Shown here piece by piece: positions 8,832 to 16,971 of a stretch of DNA of 64,000 nt. Each line of letters begins with the position of its first letter. Positions within the stretch are counted from its first letter, which is position 1. A program made the position numbers and the translations under genes. Source of the stretch: Spirochaetia bacterium UBA2205 (lineage in GTDB: Bacteria; Spirochaetota; UBA4802; UB4802). The stretch spans positions 43,103-107,102 of the forward strand of contig DCUV01000063.1 in the NCBI GenBank assembly GCA_002328585.1, written 5' to 3'. Below the pieces are notes generated by a model. It was not told where the DNA came from and did not search any database. It was given only the letters and a program-made list of their open reading frames with translations.

Positions 8832-10046
8832 TTAGCAATGCTTTCCGGCGATAGCTCCAGTACTCCATGCAAACTGAAGATTATATCCACCGCTGTTGCC
8901 GTCTATATTCAAAAGCTCTCCGGTGATAAAAAGTCCGGGTACCAGCTTTGATTGCATTGTTGTGGGATCAACCTCGTCCATAGCAACGCCGCCAGCAGCA
9001 ACCACTGCCTCAGTAAAGGGACGCACCGCTCCAGGATGCAACGTTGCGTGTGTAAAAGCGTTGATGATGGCATCAATGTTGTTGATGTATGCGGCAGCCG
9101 GCAGGGTATATTCAATACCAGCTATCGACAAAAATACCTTTGGCATTGCATTGTTCATAATCCCGTATAAGGCAAATTCCAGCGATTTATCAGGTTGTGA
9201 AAGTAAGCGCATTAATTTGTTGCGCACGTCATTGTAAGCATAGTACGGAAAAATATTGCACTGTATTGTTACTGCCTTACCCAGAAGCAAAGCATGGTTG
9301 ACGGTTCGTGCAATGGAAAGTGCAGCCGGACCGGAAATGCCATACGCTGTAAACAGCACCTCGTCGGTTACCTGCTGTACAACGGAATTATCAATAACAA
9401 CGCTCAGGGTGCAGTCCCAGCGTATGCCCTGCAATGTGTGAAGTGGTTTGTTGGTAATGGTAACGGGTAAAATAGCAGGGAACGGTTCAACAACGGTGTG
9501 CCCCATCATGCGTGCTAAATCATAGCCGTCTTTTGAAGCACCCAGCGGACTGTACGCGCAGCTTCCGCATGCAAGTATAATTTTATGAAAAAAGTGCTCC
9601 TCTTTGCCGGCGGTTGTCACTTTAAATCCGCTGGCAACCGGTTTAATACTTTCTATCTTTCGGGAAAGGTGAATAGTAACATTGTAGTGCGATAGTTCAT
9701 GTTCAAGTATTCGCACCACGGTAGTAGCCTGCAGTGATGCAGGGTACACTTTGCCGTTTTCAAGCGTTGTGGTAACGATGCCTATAGTTTCAAAAAATTG
9801 TATGGTATCATCCAATGAAAAGGCACCGAGTACCGCAGCAACAAATGTTTTATCGCCGTGATAGTGCTCTGACCCCATATTCATATTGGTGAGGTTACAG
9901 CGGCCGTTACCACTGGCAGCCACTTTGCGCCCAATCTTATTTTGCTTTTCAAATATGTGCACACTATTGTTATTATTGTGCGAAGCAAAATATGCAGCAA
10001 CAAGCCCCGATGCACCACCACCTATAATGCCAATTGTTTGTTTCAT
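8832..10046 (-). CDS. HI0933-family FAD-dependent oxidoreductase
   Basis: A 404-residue flavoprotein of the HI0933/BaiN type. It has an N-terminal dinucleotide motif IGGGASGL (residues 7-14), GRKVAASGNGRCNLTN (about 39-54), the CGSCAYSPLGASKDGYDLA signature (about 159-177), and the C-terminal TGELLNIDGNSGGYNLQFAW signature (about 375-394). Family members are FAD/NAD(P)-binding oxidoreductases of mostly unknown substrate. The protein ends soon after the last signature, as is normal. A GGGGTCAGAGC box occurs in-frame at 9866-9878, encoding MGSEH in a variable loop after the CNLTN motif. The gene is flanked on both sides by repeat DNA. Confidence 0.93.
   Translation of the reverse strand: MKQTIGIIGGGASGLVAAYFASHNNNNSVHIFEKQNKIGRKVAASGNGRCNLTNMNMGSEHYHGDKTFVAAVLGAFSLDDTIQFFETIGIVTTTLENGKVYPASLQATTVVRILEHELSHYNVTIHLSRKIESIKPVASGFKVTTAGKEEHFFHKIILACGSCAYSPLGASKDGYDLARMMGHTVVEPFPAILPVTITNKPLHTLQGIRWDCTLSVVIDNSVVQQVTDEVLFTAYGISGPAALSIARTVNHALLLGKAVTIQCNIFPYYAYNDVRNKLMRLLSQPDKSLEFALYGIMNNAMPKVFLSIAGIEYTLPAAAYINNIDAIINAFTHATLHPGAVRPFTEAVVAAGGVAMDEVDPTTMQSKLVPGLFITGELLNIDGNSGGYNLQFAWSTGAIAGKHC
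9866..9878 (-). repeat. GGGGTCAGAGC box inside the flavoprotein gene
   Basis: ATGGGGTCAGAGC on the coding strand of the flavoprotein gene, read as MGSEH about 7 residues after the CNLTN motif. It keeps the frame open. It is either chance or a repeat insertion tolerated in a variable loop. Confidence 0.6.
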
Positions 10047-10388
10047 TATTTTTATAGAATACCTGCCTTACGCAAGGTATCAAAAGCTTTTTTTAGTTTT
10101 TGCCATCTTGTTAAGAGCTTTTTGTAACTGCTTTCTTCCTTTTAAAAGACAGAACATGCACATGATAAGTTATTTACATAACCCATTATATCATACGAAT
10201 AAACAACAACAAACATCTAACAATTTACACTGAATATTTTGCAAGCAAAAATGGGGTCAGAGCCCTGTCAACTCCACCTTTTTTGTTCAAGGGGAGTTGG
10301 CAAGATTCTTCACTTCGCTCAGAATGACGTTCCACAGCAAACTCCACGGGAAATAATTCTCGATTACTATTATAGTAATGGTATTACC
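10047..10388. other. Intergenic region with a partial type C repeat
   Basis: About 340 bases between the flavoprotein start and the amidohydrolase stop. The first 100 bases are AT-rich and may hold the flavoprotein promoter. At about 10150-10264 lies a partial type C repeat ending in a box at 10251-10264. It is followed by a CAACTCC ... GGAGTTG inverted repeat (about 10268-10305) and a degenerate CTTCGCTCAGAATGACG phrase. Confidence 0.6.
10150..10264 (+). repeat. Type C interspersed repeat, partial copy with box
   Basis: It shares ACATAACCCATTATATCATA and CAACAAACATCTAACAATTT with the copies ending at 7972 and 13102, then has a different 20-base linker before the ATGGGGTCAGAGCC box at 10251-10264. 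The left part of the module is missing or too diverged to see. Confidence 0.7.
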
Positions 10389-12230
10389 TTACAACACCAT
10401 GCCCGCATCAGGCACACCGGTAGCTTTTCCTTTATCAACTACTTTTTTACCATTGATAAATACATAATCAATGCCCGAGGGGCAATTGCTTGTCTGGGTT
10501 ATGGTGTTGTTATCCTTAACCTTTTTCCAGTCAACAATTGTAATATCAGCCATATACCCGTCTTTCAGGTATCCACGTTTTTTCAAATTGTAACGGTCGG
10601 CAACCGCACCGGTCATTTTACGGATAAGCTGCTGGGGCGATAGTAACTTATAATCACGGGCTATCTCAAAAAATCGAGGGTAATTTCCATAGGTAGCAGG
10701 ATTCTGAGCACCCTGTGAGTACGGTGTTGCATCGGTCATAAAAAGTGATGCAGGGTGTTTCATGAGGTCCATAACATTTTCAAAGCTTGAATAACGATGA
10801 TTTAATACACGAGCTCTGCCGTTTGATTTCTTTGTAAAGTCAATGAAATTGTCATACTGGCTCATGTTACGCTGTTTGGCAATATCCTTCAATAACATGC
10901 CATTGTATTGAACAAGCTCAGGATGATTGGCATTTATTATCTGAATGTCACTATAACCAAAGCCAAGCAAAGCAACAATTAGCTCTAATTGCATCCTTAG
11001 TTTCAGCATTGCCATTTTATCTTCATATACCTGTGGTGTACTGGCAAGGAACCAGTTGGGGTAAAATACATTAATAACTGAAGTTCCACAATGGTAAGCA
11101 TAGGTATCAAACATGATGTCAAGGTTAGAATCAATTGCCGTATCAATTATCTGCAAGGCATCCTGGCATGTTTTCCATGTTTTTGTTCCTACAAAGATAA
11201 GGTGTGAAAGCTCTAAACGCACATCAGTTTGTTTTGCAATATCAATCATCTCATTGATGGCAATGATATTGTGTGGAGTTCCAAAGGGCTTTAATGGGTA
11301 TGTACCTGAAAGGGCAGAGTAGGCTTTCATGTGACAGGTCACAATCTTGTCTTTTTTCTTTACAAGCTTAGCTATGGTTGCAATCTCGTCATTGTTGGCA
11401 AAAAGCCCTGGCTCATATTGCAAACCAAATGATACGCCATAGGCTCCTTCGTCCATAGCCTGTTCTAACAAATACAACATGGTCTTTATTTCATCACTGT
11501 TTAGCGGTTTTGGATCATAACCTCTCAGCGACATTTGCGTTGTGCCGTGTCCTGCTAAATTTGCCATGTTCATAGCTATACCATGTTGCTTGCAATAGGT
11601 AAGGTATTGCTGCATGGTTATCATTGAAACTGCTGCCTGCTTTACAAAGTTGTCATTTTCCGAGGAACTATCGCCACCAAAAAAGCTTTTTCCTACAGTT
11701 TTTATCATGGGCAGATATTTACTTTTTGGCAAAAAGCCAGCCACACCGTAGCCGCAATTGCCACTTACAACAGTGGTAATACCCTGTTCCATAAATGGAT
11801 TTTTTAACTCAGGATGACCATCCATGGGTAAAATCCAGTCTAAATGCGAATGAGCATCAATAAATCCCGGAGCAATAATTTTATCGGTACAGTCAATGGT
11901 GGTACCGCTAAAAACAATTTGTTTTGGGGTTACTATCTCTATTATAGTATTGTTAACCATTACATCACCAATAAAAGGCGGCTTGCCACTGCCATCAATG
12001 ATGATGCCATTTTTCAACAACACACGTGAAGATGAAGATGCCACGTTCATGGTTGGACGGCTTTCTGGTTTTTGCGTTATCCAGCCAGTATTGAATGAAG
12101 GCTTTTGCGGAGTTTCCTCTGAACACTGCAGCAACGACAGTGCTGACAATGATACAGCTAAAGTCATAGTTGATTGTAAAAAATCTTTGCGAGTAACTTC
12201 TGAATCAAATAGTGTATTGATATCCTTCAT
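10389..12230 (-). CDS. Exported D-aminoacylase-like amidohydrolase
   Basis: A 613-residue amidohydrolase of the N-acyl-D-amino-acid deacylase type. Metal-site elements include PGFIDAHSHLDW (about residue 119), SGNCGYGVAGF (about 156), the TCHMKAYS strand that usually carries the bridging residue (about 298), and ELSHL (about 340). The C-terminal GYMADITIVDW strand is typical of the composite beta-sandwich. The N-terminus (TRKDFLQ then a hydrophobic stretch ending LSLLQC, residues 13-36) looks like a Tat-type signal with a lipobox, though RK replaces RR. It is likely a lipoprotein acting outside the cytoplasmic membrane on N-acylated D-amino acids or related amides; the substrate is not proven. 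AAGGGGG precedes the ATG. Confidence 0.85.
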   Translation of the reverse strand: MKDINTLFDSEVTRKDFLQSTMTLAVSLSALSLLQCSEETPQKPSFNTGWITQKPESRPTMNVASSSSRVLLKNGIIIDGSGKPPFIGDVMVNNTIIEIVTPKQIVFSGTTIDCTDKIIAPGFIDAHSHLDWILPMDGHPELKNPFMEQGITTVVSGNCGYGVAGFLPKSKYLPMIKTVGKSFFGGDSSSENDNFVKQAAVSMITMQQYLTYCKQHGIAMNMANLAGHGTTQMSLRGYDPKPLNSDEIKTMLYLLEQAMDEGAYGVSFGLQYEPGLFANNDEIATIAKLVKKKDKIVTCHMKAYSALSGTYPLKPFGTPHNIIAINEMIDIAKQTDVRLELSHLIFVGTKTWKTCQDALQIIDTAIDSNLDIMFDTYAYHCGTSVINVFYPNWFLASTPQVYEDKMAMLKLRMQLELIVALLGFGYSDIQIINANHPELVQYNGMLLKDIAKQRNMSQYDNFIDFTKKSNGRARVLNHRYSSFENVMDLMKHPASLFMTDATPYSQGAQNPATYGNYPRFFEIARDYKLLSPQQLIRKMTGAVADRYNLKKRGYLKDGYMADITIVDWKKVKDNNTITQTSNCPSGIDYVFINGKKVVDKGKATGVPDAGMVL

Positions 12231-12362
12231 GATAGTGCCCCCTTTTTAAAGAATCAGTAACTGTGTAGTGCTGTTTACGCCATTCACAAATTACAGCGAT
12301 AACACAATCGTTGTAATCTGTTACTGAGCATAACCTTAATATAATTTTTTACAAGTATTTTA

Positions 12363-12530
12363 TAATTATTTTTTATAGTACCAACCCTGTGGAGCCACCT
12401 CAAACGGCGGTGTGACTTATTTTCATACTTTCTTTTGTTTGGCGAGATTCGTTTTATTACTTTGTAAGGGGATATTTATACGCTCAATACGCCATTACCA
12501 ACCCTGTGGAGCCACCTCAAACGGCGGTGT
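12363..12530 (+). repeat. Type A interspersed repeat, truncated copy
   Basis: Two overlapping starts of module A. ACCAACCCTGTGGAGCCACC appears at about 12382 and again at about 12498, with the CATACTTTCTTTTGTTTGGC head between them. The sequence then runs straight into module B. The structure suggests recombination between the shared heads of modules A and B. Confidence 0.65.
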
Positions 12531-12750
12531 GCATTTATTTTCATACTTTCTTTTGTTTGGCGACAAAAGAAAGTATTGCAAAGAAAAACGCCTTTTGTAT
12601 TGCTATGGATATATCCGTTCCACGGCGGGCGCACAACGGGCTTCCTCGCCTGCCTTGACAACGATGTCGTGTAATGGTTGTCTGCGGCAGGCTGCCCTAT
12701 CATGCGCCCGCATCCCAATGCGCCATACATCCCTGTATGGCTGTTTATTG
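12531..12750 (+). repeat. Type B interspersed repeat, copy 2
   Basis: Near-identical to 8411-8632. It carries the same three inverted repeats: ATACTTTCTTTTGT/ACAAAAGAAAGTAT around TTGGCG, the nested GCCTGCC/GACAAC stem, and GCCATACA-TCCC-TGTATGGC at 12722-12741. It ends at CTGTTTATTG, after which the two copies diverge. Confidence 0.82.
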
Positions 12751-12924
12751 TAATGATGGCAATGCCAATCTGAGGAAGTGTCAGCAATTGAAGAGTCTAT
12801 TTTTTAACAACGATAAGATTTTATATAATCGAGTAGAATGCCAATATTTTTTATCTATTTACTTACATTTCACATCTAACATTTCACAATGCATACCCCC
12901 CGTGTGTTTCCCTCTTTTATAAAA

Positions 12925-13102
12925 GTTGGGAATTGTGTAGAGGAGTTTAATTTTCGATGAATTATAAATACGCCAGAATCGACATTTCTTCTTTATAAAA
13001 AACAAAACATTATAAATTATCTACATAATCAATTATATAATACGAATAAACAGCAACAAACATCTAACAATTTACATATTACAAGAAAATGGGGTCAGAG
13101 CC
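12925..13102 (+). repeat. Type C interspersed repeat, copy 2, with box
   Basis: About 178 bases matching 7805-7972 from GGAGTTTAATTTTCGATGAA through CAGCAACAAACATCTAACAA to the ATGGGGTCAGAGCC box at 13089-13102. The separation between landmarks is the same to within a few bases. Confidence 0.75.
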
Positions 13103-13109
13103 CTGCTAA

Positions 13110-13372
13110 CGGTGTGGCTTATTTTCATACTTTCTTTTGTTTGGCGACATTCGTTTTATTACTTCGTAAGAGGATATTTATGCGCTCAATACGCCATTAC
13201 CAACCCTGTGGAGCCACCTCAGGCGGCGGTGTGCCTTATCCCGCTGTATGGATTATATCCCTGCCATCGTGCTGCGGAAGACATCCTGTCTATGTCCTCG
13301 CACGAGCCGTATGGCGCTACGGCATCCGTGCCTTCGCTGCTTTCCTTTAATCCCGCAGGGATGACTTAATAA
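13110..13372 (+). repeat. Type A interspersed repeat, copy 3
   Basis: About 260 bases from the CATACTTTCTTTTGTTTGGC head to GCAGGGATGACTTAATAAGA, with the GCCGTA-TGGCGC-TACGGC hairpin intact near 13308-13325. It lacks the AATAATGTTAC tail of copies 1 and 2 and ends in a degenerate AGAGCCC where the next box would be expected. Confidence 0.78.
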
Positions 13373-13431
13373 GAGCCCTTCATGAAAGATATTTTTTTTA
13401 CACAAAAAATGTAAAAGTTTAAAAAAACATG

Positions 13432-13460
13432 TTGACTATCACATTATATTGTCATACGAT
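13432..13460 (+). promoter_or_regulatory. Candidate sigma-70 promoter of the beta-oxidation operon
   Basis: TTGACT at 13432-13437 and TACGAT at 13455-13460 are separated by 17 bases. The -10 box lies inside the left arm of a palindrome, so a bound repressor would cover it. Confidence 0.5.
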
Positions 13461-13474
13461 AATATCGTATGACA
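13450..13474. promoter_or_regulatory. Palindromic operator before the thiolase gene
   Basis: A perfect inverted repeat, TGTCATACGAT-AAT-ATCGTATGACA, with 11-base arms and a 3-base centre, about 60 bases upstream of the thiolase ATG. Size and symmetry suit a dimeric TetR- or FadR-type repressor that senses acyl-CoA. No regulator gene lies next to it, so the protein is unknown. Confidence 0.65.
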
Positions 13475-13536
13475 TAATATACATACATATAGCAAATTAT
13501 GACTATAATTTATGTTAAAATTTCAAGGAGGTTTCA

Positions 13537-14832
13537 ATGGCAAAAGGTGACAGGATAGCAATTATTGATGGGTGCCGTACCCCTTTTTTACGTTCAGGTG
13601 CAGCGTATAGAGCGATGATGGCATATGAAATTTGCCGTCATGCCGTGAAGGGATTGGTGGCAAAAACCGGCATACCCAATGATATGGTTGACCATGTTAT
13701 CATGGGTTCCGTGCTCACCGATGTTAAAACAACCAATGTTGCCCGTGAGATTATGCTGGCGGCTGCACTGCCCAATACCATCCCTGCCTATACGTGTACT
13801 GTAGCCTGTATATCTGCAAATGCTGCTATTATAAGCGCTGCCAACCTGATTGTAAACGGGAATGCGGATTGCATCATTGCAGGCGGTGTTGAAACATTTT
13901 CGGACCCCGATATAAAAATTTCAAAGAACTATCGCCAATTTATTATGGACTTAACCATGTTTAAACGTCCCAAAACTGTTGTAGGTAAGCTAAAACTGCT
14001 AAAAGGTATGAGCTTTAAAGATTTTATTGTTCCCGAACAACCTGAAATAGGTGAATTTTCAACGCAGCTGCGTATGGGTGATACTGCTGACAGGCTGGCA
14101 AAAAGGCTGGGAATATCACAGGGCAACCAGGATGCATTTGCTGCACTGTCGCATAACCGCGCTGCAGCAGCATGGGAAAAAGGGATATTAAAAAAAGAGG
14201 TTGTGCCGGTTGTAACCCCACAGGGCAGACTGGTAGATAAAGATAATGGTTTTAGAAAAGGAGTAACACCCGAAAAGTTAGCTGCACTCAAGCCTGCATT
14301 TGATAAGCGCTATGGTACGGTAACTGCCGGCAACTCTTCATTTTTAACCGATGGTGGCGCCGCAGTGCTCCTGATGAGTGAAACGCTGGCTAAAAAAATG
14401 AGATTAAAACCGCTTGCCTATATCAAATCGTATGCTTTTACGGCTCAGGATTTATGGGAAGAGCTATTGCTTGGTCCTGTTTTTTCCATACCAAAAGCAT
14501 TGGCAATGGGTAAACTAAAATTTAAAGACATTGGAGTATGGGAAATTCACGAAGCATTTGGCGTTCAGATGGTTGCTGTAGTACAATTACTTGCCTCTGA
14601 TTCGTTTTGCAAAAACAGGCTGGGATTATCCGGTAAATTAGGGGAGATTAAGCTTGATAACCTTAACATCTATGGCGGGTCACTATCATTGGGGCATCCA
14701 TTTGGTGCAACAGGTGCACGCCTTGTAACAACATGTGCCAATCGTTTACGGGAAAGTGGCAAGCGCTACGGTGTGGTTGCCGGGTGTGCTGCTGGTGCGG
14801 TTGGTAACGCAATTATATTAGAGCGCTCATAA
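13537..14832 (+). CDS. Acetyl-CoA acyltransferase (3-ketoacyl-CoA thiolase)
   Basis: A thiolase catalysing the last step of fatty-acid beta-oxidation. The 431-residue product has the nucleophile region CTVACISANAA with Cys near residue 91. GGSLSLGHPFGATGAR (about 384) carries the catalytic His, and GCAAGAVGN (about 416) holds the second Cys. The usual CSG after the nucleophile is CIS-A, a mild deviation. A strong AAGGAGG lies 7 bases before the ATG. It is the first gene of a three-gene operon, with 11 bases to the next gene, which resembles the alpha subunit of a trifunctional-type complex. Confidence 0.95.
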   Translation: MAKGDRIAIIDGCRTPFLRSGAAYRAMMAYEICRHAVKGLVAKTGIPNDMVDHVIMGSVLTDVKTTNVAREIMLAAALPNTIPAYTCTVACISANAAIISAANLIVNGNADCIIAGGVETFSDPDIKISKNYRQFIMDLTMFKRPKTVVGKLKLLKGMSFKDFIVPEQPEIGEFSTQLRMGDTADRLAKRLGISQGNQDAFAALSHNRAAAAWEKGILKKEVVPVVTPQGRLVDKDNGFRKGVTPEKLAALKPAFDKRYGTVTAGNSSFLTDGGAAVLLMSETLAKKMRLKPLAYIKSYAFTAQDLWEELLLGPVFSIPKALAMGKLKFKDIGVWEIHEAFGVQMVAVVQLLASDSFCKNRLGLSGKLGEIKLDNLNIYGGSLSLGHPFGATGARLVTTCANRLRESGKRYGVVAGCAAGAVGNAIILERS

Positions 14833-14843
14833 GGAGGACTGCA

Positions 14844-16967
14844 ATGGAAGCATTAACATACTGTAAACCTGAGGTTATGAACGATGTGCTGGTAGTAACA
14901 ATAGATTGTCCCGGCAAAGTTAATAAAGTTTCCAGTGCTATGCTCAATGAAATGGAAGTAATTATTAATAATGCAAAGAGCAAAAAATATAAAGGTTTGG
15001 CGATAGTTAGTGGGAAGGATGACAACTTTGTGGTAGGGGCTGATATTGATGAACTTACATCCATGAAAACCGAAGATGAGATTAGAGCGTATATTACAAA
15101 GGCAAATAGTGTTTTGTCCAGATTAGAAAAACTTCCCTTCCCAACAGTTTGTGTTATCAATGGCAACTGTCTGGGTGGCGGTGTGGAGCTGGCACTGGTT
15201 ACTGATTACCGCATCGCAACTGATTCCACAAACACCGTGATAGGATTTCCTGAAATTAAATTAGGACTTATTCCTGCTGCGGGAGGAACACAACGTCTTC
15301 CACGATTAATCGGGATTCAACATGCACTTCCCCTCATTTTGCAGGGATCAACTATACGGGCAAGGCGTGCAAAACGGCTTGGAATTATTGATGAGATAGT
15401 TATACCGTATGGATTAAAAGAAATAGCAGTAAAAAAGGTATTACAGCTAAAAGGTAAACGAACAATAAAACGAAAAAGAACATTTGCTGAATGGCTTTTA
15501 GAATCAAATCCGTTAGGGCGCAGTATCATATTTTCACAGGCACGCACAATGATGATGAAGCAAACACGGGGGTTATACCCGGCTGCTGTTGCTGCCATTG
15601 ACGCTGTTGAATATGGCTACAAAACAACTATCGCAAAAGGCATTGCAAAGGACAGTGAGCGTTTTGTTCATCTTGTTCAAACTTATCAATCACGATCACT
15701 TATAAACCTCTTTTTTGCCATGACCGATCTAAAGAAAAATACATTTAAAAAAAAGGAAAAAAACGTGTCAAAGCTGGCAGTCATTGGAACAGGGCTCATG
15801 GGTAGCGGTATTGCTTTAGTTTCATTGCCACTGTGCGATACGGTGCTGTTAAAAGACACCTCGCTTGATCCTATTACACGCAGCATGGCACAGATCAGAA
15901 AAAGCCTGGAAAAGCGGGCGCAGTCGGGGGCTATCCGTAATTTTGACAAAGAGGTGATGTACGGAAAACTTATTCCATGCGATGATTATACCTATTTTAA
16001 AAATACTGATTTAGTCATTGAAGCCGTTTTTGAAGATTTGAAATTAAAGCAGGATTTGCTAAAAGAGGTTGAAGCGGTAACTGGAGATTCAACAATTTTT
16101 GCTTCCAATACGTCAGCTATTCCTATCAGTCTTATTGCGAAAGCATCAAAGCGGCCGCAAAATATGATAGGGATGCATTACTTTTCACCCGTACCTGCCA
16201 TGCCATTGTTAGAAATAATAAAAACCGCAAAAACAGCAGATTGGGTGGTGGCGACAGCTATTACAACTGGGATAGCTCAGGGGAAAAGTTGTATTGTGGT
16301 AAAAGATGGACCTGGTTTTTATACAACCAGGATATTAGCACCGTATCTGAATGAGGCTGTTGTTTTAATTGAAGAAGGTGTATCAATGAATGATATCGAT
16401 ACTGCTATGCTTGCGTTTGGTTATCCGGTTGGTCCCATAGCACTGCTGGATGAGGTTGGTATAGATGTTGGTGCTCATGTTACCATTGAATTAGGGCAGA
16501 TGTTTGCCGCGCGAGGTGCTACACCTTCTAATGTTCTGCCGTTGCTCTTAAGCAAAGGCTTTAAAGGAAGGAAAAATAAAAAAGGATTTTATATGTACGA
16601 TAGTCCTAAGAAAAAAGGCATGCGTTTGCCCAATGAGGAAGTGTACACGGTCATAGGAAAAGTAACTCCAAAAGCAATATCAGTAGAAGAGATTCAACAG
16701 CGGGTAAGCCTTATGATGATAAATGAAGCAGCTCACTGCTTGCAGGAAGGTATACTATCCTCACCGCGTGATGGTGATGTTGGTTCCGTTTTGGGATTGG
16801 GTTTTCCACCATTTAAGGGTGGAATATTCAGATATATTGACCATGAAGGTGCTGGTACCATTGTTGATACCATGATGCAATACTACAACAGGGGTCTGGA
16901 GCGTTTTAAACCTGCAAGGATACTGGCAGATATGGCAAAAACAGATAAGCGATTTTATAAGGATTAA
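14844..16967 (+). CDS. Enoyl-CoA hydratase / 3-hydroxyacyl-CoA dehydrogenase fusion (FadB/FadJ-like)
   Basis: A 707-residue two-domain beta-oxidation enzyme. The N-terminal crotonase domain (about 1-190) shows VGADIDEL and GNCLGGGVELALVTDYRIA, and a TVIGFPEIKLGLIPAAGGTQ element follows. The 3-hydroxyacyl-CoA dehydrogenase domain begins at about 308 with the NAD motif VIGTGLMGSGIA. It contains GMHYFSPVPAMPLLEII and VKDGPGFYTTRIL, and a second C-terminal helical half continues to the end. It converts enoyl-CoA to 3-ketoacyl-CoA for the upstream thiolase. AAGGAGG precedes the ATG, and only 4 bases separate it from the acyl-CoA dehydrogenase. Confidence 0.95.
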   Translation: MEALTYCKPEVMNDVLVVTIDCPGKVNKVSSAMLNEMEVIINNAKSKKYKGLAIVSGKDDNFVVGADIDELTSMKTEDEIRAYITKANSVLSRLEKLPFPTVCVINGNCLGGGVELALVTDYRIATDSTNTVIGFPEIKLGLIPAAGGTQRLPRLIGIQHALPLILQGSTIRARRAKRLGIIDEIVIPYGLKEIAVKKVLQLKGKRTIKRKRTFAEWLLESNPLGRSIIFSQARTMMMKQTRGLYPAAVAAIDAVEYGYKTTIAKGIAKDSERFVHLVQTYQSRSLINLFFAMTDLKKNTFKKKEKNVSKLAVIGTGLMGSGIALVSLPLCDTVLLKDTSLDPITRSMAQIRKSLEKRAQSGAIRNFDKEVMYGKLIPCDDYTYFKNTDLVIEAVFEDLKLKQDLLKEVEAVTGDSTIFASNTSAIPISLIAKASKRPQNMIGMHYFSPVPAMPLLEIIKTAKTADWVVATAITTGIAQGKSCIVVKDGPGFYTTRILAPYLNEAVVLIEEGVSMNDIDTAMLAFGYPVGPIALLDEVGIDVGAHVTIELGQMFAARGATPSNVLPLLLSKGFKGRKNKKGFYMYDSPKKKGMRLPNEEVYTVIGKVTPKAISVEEIQQRVSLMMINEAAHCLQEGILSSPRDGDVGSVLGLGFPPFKGGIFRYIDHEGAGTIVDTMMQYYNRGLERFKPARILADMAKTDKRFYKD

Positions 16968-16971
16968 ATAA

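Larger units (their letters stand above)
12231..13536. other. Repeat-rich intergenic region before the beta-oxidation operon
   Basis: About 1.3 kb without a supportable gene. It contains a partial module A (about 12363-12530) joined directly to module B (about 12531-12750), module C (about 12925-13102) with a box at 13089, and module A (about 13110-13372). The last ~150 bases are unique and hold the promoter and palindromic operator of the thiolase operon. Confidence 0.75.

Noticed and set aside
13929..14291. Minus-strand frame of 120 codons inside the thiolase gene
   Set aside because: It is a shadow of a well-conserved gene; no ribosome binding site.
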